Origin: Nitrospinaceae bacterium | GTDB lineage: Bacteria > UBA8248 | NCBI GenBank assembly: GCA_018669005.1 | Contig: JABJAL010000122.1 | Span: 1-64,000, forward strand | Length of the DNA stretch: 64,000 nucleotides | Direction of reading: 5' to 3' | Part shown: positions 25,800 to 35,205 of the stretch, piece by piece | Numbering within the stretch: position 1 is the first letter of the stretch | Layout of the letters: each line of letters starts with the position of its first letter | Notes under the pieces: generated by a model | Seen by the model: only the letters and a program-made list of their open reading frames with translations | Databases searched by the model: none | Told to the model about the DNA's origin: nothing | Translations under genes and position numbers: made by a program

Positions 25800-26968
25800 T
25801 TGGCGTTGACTACTTCGCCTCAACGGTCCGCGGTCTTTTTCTCCAAGAGGGCCTACTCGAGCGCGGCGCCACGGAACTACCCCTATCACCCCTCCCCGTC
25901 CCGGCGGGCGCGCCAATCGTCGTCGAAGTTGTCAGCGCACCAAAAGACGCAAAAGTGAGAAACCTCGAAATCATCGAACCGGTTCAGGGTTCACTCGAGG
26001 CCTGGCAAACAAAAGAAATCGCTCTAAGCGAGGGGGACATATTCGTCGGAGCAACTGGTAGCCGCTTCGCCAACCACAGCGTTAACGGTCACGCTCCAAA
26101 ACAACCTGTTCCTGCTGGTGAGACGATCAACTTACTCAATACGGGAGGCGTGATTGGAAATAGTGCTTCTCAAGACTTGCCCATGGTAAAGCTCAAGGTA
26201 TTAGGCGGAATCAAACAAGGCAACTCGCTCGCCCTCATGTCAGATCTTGCCTCGATTTCGGGAGCCTCATCCCCCGAGGAGGACGATTTGCCTCCAAGCA
26301 CTCCCCTCGTCTTAATTACCGGATCCGATATGGATGTTGGCAAAACCACTTGCGCTGCCGCTCTGGCTCTCTCTCTCCGCTCCTCGGGCATCAGGGTGAC
26401 GTTCGCCAAGCTGACGGGCACGGGAAGGATGCGAGATCTCATGAGAGTGTATTATGGCCGACCTCACGGCTACTACGACACAGATCGACTGGCCTGGGAT
26501 TTTGTCGATTCAGGCCTTGCCTCCACCTTTGAAATTGATCGGGACGAGGTTCGACGCCGAGCCAGATTCCTTCTTCGCCATGCTGCAGCGAAAGGAGAAG
26601 TCGTCCTCGCGGAAGTGGCCGACGCTCCTAACGACGAGGGGAGCATCCACGTCACGACGGACCCGTGGCTAAAAACCTGGTTGAAGCGTTGCGGACTCGT
26701 CATTTGTGCCTGTGATAGCGTAAGCTCTACCCTGACGGCGCAATGGATTAGAAGCCATATTGAACTGGGCGAGGAGGAAATACTCATTTCTGGCCCCGTT
26801 GCAGATAATCGCGCCACAAGGGATGAAGTGGAAAGAGAAATCGGTCTATCCACTGTGAGCTATAAAGAAAAGAGTCGGTTGTCCACTTACGGAGGCGACA
26901 TTCCGGGTGGAGCCATGGCAGATTGGGTCATCCGCCACATCATGACTCTTCGAAGGGCAATTGAATGA
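25796..26968 (+). CDS. BioD/DUF1611-like P-loop protein
   Basis: This 390-residue protein starts at a GTG inside the previous stop. Residues 1-160 form a beta-rich domain with EGDIFVGATGSRFANHS. Residues 170-390 are a P-loop NTPase with ITGSDMDVGKTTCAAALAL, very similar to the GTDTDVGKT loop of dethiobiotin synthetase, followed by the KLTGTGRM and DFVDSGLAST motifs seen in uncharacterised DUF1611-like P-loop proteins. It probably uses ATP to phosphorylate or carboxylate a small molecule. It is sandwiched between two ATP-grasp-like genes with four-base overlaps at both ends. Confidence 0.72.
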   Translation: MIGVDYFASTVRGLFLQEGLLERGATELPLSPLPVPAGAPIVVEVVSAPKDAKVRNLEIIEPVQGSLEAWQTKEIALSEGDIFVGATGSRFANHSVNGHAPKQPVPAGETINLLNTGGVIGNSASQDLPMVKLKVLGGIKQGNSLALMSDLASISGASSPEEDDLPPSTPLVLITGSDMDVGKTTCAAALALSLRSSGIRVTFAKLTGTGRMRDLMRVYYGRPHGYYDTDRLAWDFVDSGLASTFEIDRDEVRRRARFLLRHAAAKGEVVLAEVADAPNDEGSIHVTTDPWLKTWLKRCGLVICACDSVSSTLTAQWIRSHIELGEEEILISGPVADNRATRDEVEREIGLSTVSYKEKSRLSTYGGDIPGGAMADWVIRHIMTLRRAIE

Positions 26969-28590
26969 ATTCTTCTATTTCATCGGCCTCGGCCTCACCT
27001 GACACAGAAATTCCGCTAGAGAGGGACGACTCCCTTTATCGCCTTACCCAAGATGCCAGCGACGGGATATGGGACCTGTTCAGGGTCAGCCAGGAATTTG
27101 ACTCTGAAACGGGAAATCTCACGGAAGATATTATCGGGCACCTTAATGATTGGGCTCGGACCTCCGAGGCATTTTCGGACATGGGACTCAAGACCCAAGA
27201 GCCGGGCGGGCCTCAACCCCGGGAGATACTGTTGCTGGACGGCTCCCCGAATCGCCTTCCACTATCCGCAGAAACGGCGCGAATCATAAACGCCCATTTA
27301 ACCGCCCAAGGGCTCTCCATCCCCATTCACGTCATCAACAGGCGAGACGAATTAATGGCACGGGTGGCCAGGGCCCCCCGGCAAACGCTGGTTCTCAGCC
27401 AAACTGCCCAGCGTAGTCTCTATAACGCCCGCCTCGCAGAGGTCCTTGTGGGCATGGGCGCAATTGTGGTTCCAGGTCCCCTCACCGCCCCCGGCGGGCC
27501 ACTCTCCAACAAGGAGAAGACTTATGAGTTTCTCGGCGGCGAGGAGCCCACAAAAGGTAGCGAGCAGGCGATAAAAGATGAGCCAAAGCGAATGACAGCT
27601 CGATATCGAGCCGTCTCTGTTGATGGTCGGGTCGCCGTGGCTACGGCCGATGCAATTCTTGATACTGCAGACCAACTGAGAGAAAAATGGGACAACACCA
27701 CTTTTTTCGTAAAACCCCAACGAGGCGGCGGCGGCATTGGATGCTTTCGCATCGGCGTCCACCCCGAGGGCTACTCTCTTCCAGATCTCAGCCGCCTAGG
27801 CATCGCCTCCGAGCGCTTGAATCCGATGTCTCTCTCACTTGACCCCGGCAATCTCGTACATGTCCGTGCGCTGGCCTGGTTGGCTGGTCGCTATGCGAAG
27901 AGCCCCGCCACCACGAGGGCTTACCTTCACAACGGCGATCTCACGCAAGGCAACCTCGCAAAACTCATGGAAAGTTCCCTGCCAATTCTTGAAGAGAACT
28001 TAAAGAGATCTATTGAGCCAAAATCTCGCGTGAGAGAGCGCCTGGCACAAGCCATCGAAAACTACCAGCAACTCTTTGGGCAAGCCTATCATCCACTAAT
28101 CTGCGACTGGATTGACTTTGGTCTATACAGTGTTCGTGTTCATATCCGGCTGACGCGTAGCGGGCCCGTCCTTGAATCTCTTTATGCCCGCCTGTTCCCC
28201 GTGGAGTTCACCCACCAAACTATCGGAACAGTTGGCGTGGACAGCATCGCCAACCATGAGGGGGAAGGAATGGAATTTAACCGCTACGCCCCTCTTGTCC
28301 CACAACTAGTTGATTTGGTCGGAGGCACTGACGTGCTATGCGACAAAATCAAGAATTCCTTTTACGCCTTTCAGCGATTTGTTGACTTTCTCCCCACTAA
28401 GGAGCGAGAGCGAATGCCGGTGAGGGCAGGCTTCGACATCTCACCACTCAGTGGGCTTATTCCCGAGGGAAACGCCGACCCCGTCCGGGGCTATTGCGCC
28501 AACACAAGATGGTCTTCGATGTACACCAACACAAGTGAATGGGCCGAGGATGCACTTGCCTACTATTCTTGGAAAAGCCAGACCGAATAA
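26965..28590 (+). CDS. ATP-grasp-like protein, third gene of the cluster
   Basis: This 541-residue protein starts within the preceding stop (ATGA). The centre has TTFFVKPQRGGGGIGCFRIG, a glycine-rich ATP-grasp loop preceded by a lysine, and downstream DWIDFGLYSVRVHIRLT, a strand pair where metal ligands would sit. The first 200 residues contain a Rossmann-like part (REILLLDGSPNR, TLVLSQTAQR). The assignment is by pattern only and the fold may be remote. With its two neighbours it would form a multistep ligation pathway for an unknown metabolite. Confidence 0.58.
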   Translation: MNSSISSASASPDTEIPLERDDSLYRLTQDASDGIWDLFRVSQEFDSETGNLTEDIIGHLNDWARTSEAFSDMGLKTQEPGGPQPREILLLDGSPNRLPLSAETARIINAHLTAQGLSIPIHVINRRDELMARVARAPRQTLVLSQTAQRSLYNARLAEVLVGMGAIVVPGPLTAPGGPLSNKEKTYEFLGGEEPTKGSEQAIKDEPKRMTARYRAVSVDGRVAVATADAILDTADQLREKWDNTTFFVKPQRGGGGIGCFRIGVHPEGYSLPDLSRLGIASERLNPMSLSLDPGNLVHVRALAWLAGRYAKSPATTRAYLHNGDLTQGNLAKLMESSLPILEENLKRSIEPKSRVRERLAQAIENYQQLFGQAYHPLICDWIDFGLYSVRVHIRLTRSGPVLESLYARLFPVEFTHQTIGTVGVDSIANHEGEGMEFNRYAPLVPQLVDLVGGTDVLCDKIKNSFYAFQRFVDFLPTKERERMPVRAGFDISPLSGLIPEGNADPVRGYCANTRWSSMYTNTSEWAEDALAYYSWKSQTE

Positions 28591-28674
28591 GCTACAATCA
28601 GTGGGACAAGGCATTCTTGTGGCGAATGGGGCGGCTTTACCCAAGTTTTTCCTTACCACCAATCGGCTAAACAC

Positions 28675-31600
28675 ATGTCTAACTTTATCAAACGTCTTTT
28701 CAATGTTCGCGAAGATGAATTTCTCGTCTTCATATCATTCTTTGTGTTCTATTTTTTAATCGGACTGCAATTCTCAATCGGCCTTTCCGTGTCGGAAGCG
28801 CTCTTTTTATCCCACCCGAAAGTAGGGCCCGGATTCCTCCCCTACATGTACATATTCAACTCGCTGGTGATCATCGTCGTCAGCATGGTTTACGGCTCCT
28901 TCACCGACAAAATGTCGATACCCTCGATGTTCAAAGCGGTCCTTGCATTTTTTATCGGTCTGGTCTTTTTAATCCGGCTCGCCATCTCGGTGGACATCCA
29001 GGTGATGGAATTCCCTATCGCCCTGCCTTTCCTACACACCCTATTCGTGATGTTCACGAACATGGTTCCAAACAACTTTCGTGCCTTCTACGGCTTGTAT
29101 CTAGATGTTCTCCAATCCAAGAGATTGGTCCCAATCATTCTGACTGGTGGGCGATACGGCGGCATTGTCGGCGGCTTCTCCATCCCGATACTCGTCGCAA
29201 TCCTTGGAAATGTGGCCAACCTTCTTTATTTCTGGATCGCCACTATCGTTGCTTCCATATTTTTTATAACTGCGATTCAGGTTCGGCTGAGCAACCATCT
29301 GATCGACAAATCTGTTGCACCCAAGAAAAAAGCCGCTGGCAAATCAAAAAGACAGGGCGGCATCGCCCTAATGAAAACGAACAGATATGTCGCGGCATTT
29401 TCTATTTTCAGTTTTCTTATTATCCTCTTGAGAAGTTTCCAAGACTTCCAGTACAGCGTCATCTTTAGAGAAGTATTCCAGGACAAGGCCCAACTTGCCT
29501 CCTTTCTGGGAATGTTCACCGGAATTGGAAGCGCTTTTGCGCTGCTGGTACAAACCTTCATCACGCCCCGCATTATTCGCCGACTAGGCTTGGGAACCGC
29601 CAATCTACTCTACCCCTTCACGACCCTGCTCGGCCTTGGCGCCATGACACTCCTTCCCGGCTTCTACGCTGCGGTGTTCCTGCGTTTCAACAACAAGAAT
29701 CTCCAAGAATCCATTAGAAATCCCATCAACGCACTTTTATATAATGCGTTGCCAACGAACATTCGCGGTCGCGTGGGCGCCTTCGTGGCCGGCCAGGTGG
29801 TCGCTATCGCCAGCATACTTAGCGGCATTATCCTGCTCGTCATCCGGCCCACGGGCTTGGCACTGTTCCCTCTTAGCCCACGATGGGTCGCCGGTATCAC
29901 CTTCTTCATCGCAATAGGATATCTGGCCGCAGGATTTATCCTTCGTAGCGAATACTCTGCTGCGCTCCGAAAAATGCTTGAAGAACGTAACCTCGGCCTT
30001 TTCCGTTTTGCCCAACAGGGGTTCGGCGAAATCGATGAGCAAAGCATGTCGTTCCTCGTGAAAAATCTTCACGAAGGCGATGATGATCTATGTGTTTACG
30101 CGGCGGGGATGCTAGCAGACACAGGGGAGGCCAAGGCCATTGGATTCATCATGGATGAAATCCCTCGCCGCAAAGGCGAGTGCCTATGCCAATTGCTCCG
30201 CCTTCTGGCCGGAACCCCAGACATAAAGGAAAATGAGCGGGCCAGAAAAATATGGGAGCGCATGCTCAACGCTGAGGACGATGAGTGCCGCCGGGCCACA
30301 ATGGATGCAATCGTCGAGGCGGGTCTGGTCGATGACTTTGTCGAGGAGATACAGGATAGCCTGACCCACGACTCTCCCCTCGTGCGCGCTCGCGCCATAC
30401 AGCTTCTTGTTCATTCAGACGATCTGTTCTATCTCGCTGCGGGGCTTCAAGTTCTGCATACCATGCTTGAGGAGGGCACCCAGGAGGAGCGGGTATGCGC
30501 CCTAAAATGCATTGGAGAGCTTGAAAATCCACGTTTCGTTAAGCGGGTTGTTCCCTATCTTTCCAATAGTGATGTCGCTGTTCGAGAATCCGCCATGGAA
30601 TCGGTCGAGCGCCTACTCAAGGATAATATTCATGAGGCCCGACATCTTGACGAAATCATAAATCTCGCCCTCAAGGATTCCGAGGTCTCCATACGCCGAA
30701 GGGGGGTCCACCTTCTCGGCAAAAGGGGGAGCAAGTCGGATTTCGAGCATCTGTTGGCCTCGCTATCCGACACCGACGTCCTGGTCCGCAACGAGGCGGT
30801 GAATTCACTCAAGGAAATAAAGCGTCGAGATGCGCTCTCGCTTGAAGGAGGTGCCCTGATTGCTATTTTCGGGCGCTGGCTAGCACCCGCCCAGAACGGC
30901 AACTCGCCGCAAGAGGTGAACTCCGATGAGTTGACCGAAGGGTTGACGGAATTCTCGCTTGAGCACCTGCTCGGGGTCTACGAGATGATTAACCACCTTC
31001 ACACCATTGAGAGAAGGGGTGTGAGCGAGCCCTATGTCATGCTCCACAGGGCGTTGTCGGATAAGGTCCAGGAGCGTCAAACCCTTATTCTCCAGCTACT
31101 AGGTGTCATCGGGGATGAGAAGACCGTCGATACGGTATCCGAATCCCTTGCCCGGGGAGAGAAATCCTCTCGTGCGATAGCCATCGAAACACTCAGCAAT
31201 GTTAATGCAGTTGGTGATATGCGCCAGTTGATCCTCATGCTCGAGCCACTCCTTCTCGATGGCACCACGGTTGAAAAACTCAACGAGGGCCGCAAGGCAT
31301 GGACGCTGGCCTCTGTTGAGTTTAATGAAGTCCTCCAAATCTATGTGGACTCATTGGACCCATGGATTCGCGCCGTTGCGACCGATGCCGCCGGACATTT
31401 TATCGCAGAGGACAAAAGCGCCTCTTCTCTATCAAAAAGCACCCTAGGAGAGGCACTTCACAGATGGTCCACACACCTCCGTTTACTTGCCAGCGACGAT
31501 GACATCTATGTTCGCGAGGCCGCCGTCGGCGCCATGAGCCAGATGTCTCTTCACGAAAGCGAAGATAAAAAAGAATGGATAGAGGTCGCCGCCAATGACC

Positions 31601-32139
31601 CGGATGAAAGAGTTCGTACCCAAGCCAAGCGTGCGCAAGCTCAAATCAAGGCAGGGGGCGAAAATGCGGGGGGCCGCGAGATGCTATCAACTATCGAAAA
31701 AGCCCTGTTTCTCAAGGGAGTCAAGCTATTCGACTCGATGACCTCTGATCAATTCAGAGTTTTGAGTGATATTTCCTCTGAATTTCATTTTAAACCGAAC
31801 ACTCTCATATTCGAGGAGGATGACCCCTGCGACTACTTGTACGTAATAGTGGACGGAGAGGTCGATATTATGAAAGTTTTCGGAAAAGAGGAGCAAAAGC
31901 TAGCCACACTCGGTGTATCCTCCTCTTTTGGTGAAATCGCCTTGTTTGGAGATGAGGGACGCACAGCTGGCGCCAAGGCTGGAGACACCGAAGTCACCCT
32001 CTTGGGTATCGAAAAAGACCCGCTTCTGGCGCTCATTAACAAAAATCCTTCGATATCCATCGCCATAATCTATGAGTTGAGTTCAATCGTACGCACCCAG
32101 GACACGGCCAGAACGGTATCCACCCAAGAGGAGAGCTAA
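28675..32139 (+). CDS. Transporter-HEAT repeat-cNMP-binding fusion protein
   Basis: This 1154-residue three-part protein has about 12 hydrophobic spans in residues 1-425, similar to MFS/nucleotide-exchanger (NTT/Tlc) carriers. A soluble armadillo/HEAT array of roughly 15 helical pairs fills residues 440-995 (recurrent LVRARAIQLLV, SEVSIRRRGVHLLG patterns). A C-terminal cyclic-nucleotide-binding domain follows (residues 1005-1145). The phosphate-binding cassette FGEIALFGDEGRTAGAKA is well preserved, with the Glu and Arg that contact cAMP/cGMP. It begins 84 bases after the ATP-grasp cluster. No strong ribosome site is visible. Confidence 0.85.
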   Translation: MSNFIKRLFNVREDEFLVFISFFVFYFLIGLQFSIGLSVSEALFLSHPKVGPGFLPYMYIFNSLVIIVVSMVYGSFTDKMSIPSMFKAVLAFFIGLVFLIRLAISVDIQVMEFPIALPFLHTLFVMFTNMVPNNFRAFYGLYLDVLQSKRLVPIILTGGRYGGIVGGFSIPILVAILGNVANLLYFWIATIVASIFFITAIQVRLSNHLIDKSVAPKKKAAGKSKRQGGIALMKTNRYVAAFSIFSFLIILLRSFQDFQYSVIFREVFQDKAQLASFLGMFTGIGSAFALLVQTFITPRIIRRLGLGTANLLYPFTTLLGLGAMTLLPGFYAAVFLRFNNKNLQESIRNPINALLYNALPTNIRGRVGAFVAGQVVAIASILSGIILLVIRPTGLALFPLSPRWVAGITFFIAIGYLAAGFILRSEYSAALRKMLEERNLGLFRFAQQGFGEIDEQSMSFLVKNLHEGDDDLCVYAAGMLADTGEAKAIGFIMDEIPRRKGECLCQLLRLLAGTPDIKENERARKIWERMLNAEDDECRRATMDAIVEAGLVDDFVEEIQDSLTHDSPLVRARAIQLLVHSDDLFYLAAGLQVLHTMLEEGTQEERVCALKCIGELENPRFVKRVVPYLSNSDVAVRESAMESVERLLKDNIHEARHLDEIINLALKDSEVSIRRRGVHLLGKRGSKSDFEHLLASLSDTDVLVRNEAVNSLKEIKRRDALSLEGGALIAIFGRWLAPAQNGNSPQEVNSDELTEGLTEFSLEHLLGVYEMINHLHTIERRGVSEPYVMLHRALSDKVQERQTLILQLLGVIGDEKTVDTVSESLARGEKSSRAIAIETLSNVNAVGDMRQLILMLEPLLLDGTTVEKLNEGRKAWTLASVEFNEVLQIYVDSLDPWIRAVATDAAGHFIAEDKSASSLSKSTLGEALHRWSTHLRLLASDDDIYVREAAVGAMSQMSLHESEDKKEWIEVAANDPDERVRTQAKRAQAQIKAGGENAGGREMLSTIEKALFLKGVKLFDSMTSDQFRVLSDISSEFHFKPNTLIFEEDDPCDYLYVIVDGEVDIMKVFGKEEQKLATLGVSSSFGEIALFGDEGRTAGAKAGDTEVTLLGIEKDPLLALINKNPSISIAIIYELSSIVRTQDTARTVSTQEES

Positions 32140-32298
32140 CGCCCTTCTATCAGGGCTCTCCCCGCCTGCCTCTCCAAGCCCTAGAATCCAGTTTTTAAAG
32201 GGCTAATCGGTTGACGCGCCATGGGCCGAAATCTATAATCCTGCCTGCTAATTGACACTGACTTATCCGCTCACGTATTTCCAGGAGTATCTGCCAGT

Positions 32299-35148
32299 AT
32301 GTCTTCACGAGAGTTTCGGCCTCCCGAGGAAAAAACTTCCCCGGTTCTTTTCTTTGTGATCGGCATCCTAATGGTAGCCGTAACCTTCTGGGTCGTATGG
32401 GATGAAATCTTTACCCGAAGGCCTTGGAAAAACCATCAGGTTGAATTCAACCAAATGGAGATTCGATCCCTTTCCGCTAAGCTCGCCAAGAGCCGAGAGA
32501 AATTTGGCTCAAAAATTGCCAAGCTAGACACCGCAATCGCCAAGAGCGAGACGAGCCTGGCCTCCGATGCCGAGATTGCAAAATTTAAGGTGGGGCTTGA
32601 GAAACTAAAGCTTGAAGCCTTTGAGAAGGTCCAAGAGTTGGGTTTCGCGAAAGCTAATTTCGATGAAGCCTACTTCGAGCTCAATGAGGGTATTCGGCAA
32701 GGCAAGGACATTTCAGCCGAATCGAAGCATGTTGATGAGCTACGCAAGGAAATCGAGCGTCTCAAAAAGCCGGCCGAGTCCGCCGAGGCTGCGCGCGATG
32801 CCGTTGATATTAAAATCAAGGCTAAATATCAAGCCCTAGAAAACTTAAAAAAACAACGCCGAGGGGTCGCCGGCGAAGTATCAGGTCTTGAGCGCCGCCT
32901 CGAGGCCGTAGGAAAGCGCACCCTCGATATCAAGCAAATCGTCCTCAAAGCCTACGAGCGCAACAATTTCAACGAACCTGTTCTGCGGGCAGACCGGTGC
33001 CAGAGTTGTCATCTGGGCGCTAACCGAGCCGGATTTGAGAAGTCTAAAGCACCCTACGCTACGCACCCGGACAAAAATTTCTACCTCAAGAAACACGATC
33101 TTGAAAAAATTGGGTGCCAATCTTGCCATGGAGGACAAGGCAACGCCCTCAAGACCGCTGACCTTGCCCACGGCAAAGACCATTTCTGGGAAGATAAATT
33201 ATTATCAAAATCCGAAATGGAATCCAAGTGCTATGCATGCCACACGAACGTATTCAACCTTGATCGTGCGCCAATACTTTCCAAAGGCATTTCGCTTGTA
33301 CGCGAACTGGGCTGCTATGGCTGCCATAACATCCCCGGGACCGATGACCTGAGAAAACGAGGGCCCGACCTTTCCCGCATTCAGGAAAAAGTAAACACCG
33401 GCTGGCTCGTTTCATGGATAAAGAGTCCTCGTGCCTACAACCCTCGTACAAAGATGCCCTTCTTCAGCCTCAACGACCAAGAAACAAAAGATATCGCCAC
33501 CTACATCTGGACCTCTGGCGTCAGGCGCACACCCTCAGAGAAAGTTAGCGGCCTTGGCGATGCCGCCACGATCGCCAAGGGCAAGGAAATTTTCGAGTCC
33601 GTCGGTTGCCTGGGTTGCCACGCCCGGGGCGCTGAGGATGACAATCCGGGCAAGGCCCTCGAAGGCGTCACGGGACGCCCCCTCGTCATACGCAACCGCG
33701 ACTTTGCCCCAGCCCTGGCCAACGTCGGCTTAAAGGTACAGCCCGATTGGCTTATCCGCTGGCTGAAAAACCCCAAAAAATACTGGCACGAAACGACGAT
33801 GCCGAGCTTGCGCCTCTCGGATACCGAGGCCACTTCGATAGCCGCCTACCTCTTCAGCCTCTCGGATCCCTCGAAAAAAGCGACCGAGATAGCCCTGGAA
33901 GACAAGGCAGCCTTCAAGCGTGGAGCCAAGTTAATCAGGCAACGGGGCTGCGCCGGGTGCCACATCATCCCCGGCATGGAAAATACCTCTAAAATAGGCC
34001 CCGACCTCTCAAGATTCTCACTAAAAAGAGAAGTCGAATTATCATTCGGCAATGTCGTCAACATGAAGCACACCTGGGATGCTTGGGCATTCGGAAAACT
34101 CAAAAACCCGAAAATCTATCAGACCGAACGTGAAAAGCTCTTGATGCCGAACTTTGACCTCTCCGATGAGGAGGCCAGAAACATCCGCACCTTCTTGCGC
34201 GGAATGGGCGGACATGGCCCACCCCACTCGGTCCACAACGAACTTGATGATCGAGGCAAGAAAATAGAGTTGGGCCGCCGCATGCTTGAAAAATACAACT
34301 GCAACGGCTGCCACGTCATTGAAAACTGGGGCGGCGAAATCCTTCGACGCTACAAGGAGAAAAACAACGGTCCGCCCCACCTGACTGGCGAGGGCAGCAA
34401 AATTCAGCCCGACTGGTTCTATGGCTTCCTTAATGATGTCGTTATATTGCGCCCCTGGCTAAAGGTACGAATGCCTAGCTTTGAAATGCCTCAAAAGGAT
34501 GCAGCCGCGCTAGTAAATTATTTTGCCGCACTCGATGGAAAACTGGAGCCTTACGTCCATTTCGACAAAAAGCTGGTCTCAGCAGAATCGCTCAATGCCG
34601 GGCAAGAACTCTTCCGAAAAGCAGAGTGCTTCTCGTGCCATGGCGAATGGCCGCCCAAGGCAGGCGTTGAGCCCCCTTCGGCACCAGACATGAAATATGC
34701 GAAAAAGCGCATCCGCCCCGAATGGATTCTCCGATGGATTCAGAACCCACAGAAAATCGTACCTGGCACAAAAATGCCCGTATTCTTCGAGGGCGCTGGC
34801 GTCACGGCCAATATTGTCAGAGGGAAATTAACTGGGCAGGATGATGGGCGCTGGGTTTATGAGCTAACTGCCACCCAGGAAGCAGAACTAGCCGAGGAAA
34901 AACCCGCCAACCTTCGCATCGGCGCCAAATCGATTATGGTTAGCGTGGTGGAAACCGACGAGAAGAAAATAAAGGTTTCGAGCCCTGAGAATCTCGGGGC
35001 CTCTTTTGGCCGAAGTAGTATTACAAGCCATGGAGAGCCAATTGATCCGGAACTTCTCGGTGGTGACGGACTTCGTCAAATCAAAGCGCTTCGCGATTTC
35101 ATCATGCTCGGAAACAACTTCAAGAAGCCCTCTAAAGCCAGCAACTAA
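32299..35148 (+). CDS. Membrane-anchored octaheme cytochrome c
   Basis: This 949-residue protein has one N-terminal transmembrane helix (about residues 15-37), a long charged coiled-coil (about 45-215), then eight CxxCH heme motifs. The first cysteines are at residues 234, 273, 311, 339, 437, 551, 668 and 777. The later motifs lie in repeated cytochrome c domains of about 110 residues, each ending in a TKMPFF, TTMPSL or TKMPVF pattern with the distal methionine. The first three motifs are closely spaced and look like a multiheme module. A distant AGGAG precedes the ATG. It probably shuttles electrons in the periplasm, possibly with the bc complex 7 kb away. Confidence 0.9.
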   Translation: MSSREFRPPEEKTSPVLFFVIGILMVAVTFWVVWDEIFTRRPWKNHQVEFNQMEIRSLSAKLAKSREKFGSKIAKLDTAIAKSETSLASDAEIAKFKVGLEKLKLEAFEKVQELGFAKANFDEAYFELNEGIRQGKDISAESKHVDELRKEIERLKKPAESAEAARDAVDIKIKAKYQALENLKKQRRGVAGEVSGLERRLEAVGKRTLDIKQIVLKAYERNNFNEPVLRADRCQSCHLGANRAGFEKSKAPYATHPDKNFYLKKHDLEKIGCQSCHGGQGNALKTADLAHGKDHFWEDKLLSKSEMESKCYACHTNVFNLDRAPILSKGISLVRELGCYGCHNIPGTDDLRKRGPDLSRIQEKVNTGWLVSWIKSPRAYNPRTKMPFFSLNDQETKDIATYIWTSGVRRTPSEKVSGLGDAATIAKGKEIFESVGCLGCHARGAEDDNPGKALEGVTGRPLVIRNRDFAPALANVGLKVQPDWLIRWLKNPKKYWHETTMPSLRLSDTEATSIAAYLFSLSDPSKKATEIALEDKAAFKRGAKLIRQRGCAGCHIIPGMENTSKIGPDLSRFSLKREVELSFGNVVNMKHTWDAWAFGKLKNPKIYQTEREKLLMPNFDLSDEEARNIRTFLRGMGGHGPPHSVHNELDDRGKKIELGRRMLEKYNCNGCHVIENWGGEILRRYKEKNNGPPHLTGEGSKIQPDWFYGFLNDVVILRPWLKVRMPSFEMPQKDAAALVNYFAALDGKLEPYVHFDKKLVSAESLNAGQELFRKAECFSCHGEWPPKAGVEPPSAPDMKYAKKRIRPEWILRWIQNPQKIVPGTKMPVFFEGAGVTANIVRGKLTGQDDGRWVYELTATQEAELAEEKPANLRIGAKSIMVSVVETDEKKIKVSSPENLGASFGRSSITSHGEPIDPELLGGDGLRQIKALRDFIMLGNNFKKPSKASN

Positions 35149-35167
35149 TAACTCAGCACACATTTTA

Positions 35168-35203
35168 GCCCCTCCCTGCCATTGGCGCGGAGGGGCTTTT
35201 TTT
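35168..35203 (+). terminator. Rho-independent terminator of the cytochrome gene
   Basis: An eight-base-pair stem GCCCCTCC (35168-35175) / GGAGGGGC (35189-35196) with a 13-base loop is followed by a run of seven T residues. It lies 20 bases beyond the cytochrome stop codon. Confidence 0.9.
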
Positions 35204-35205
35204 AT

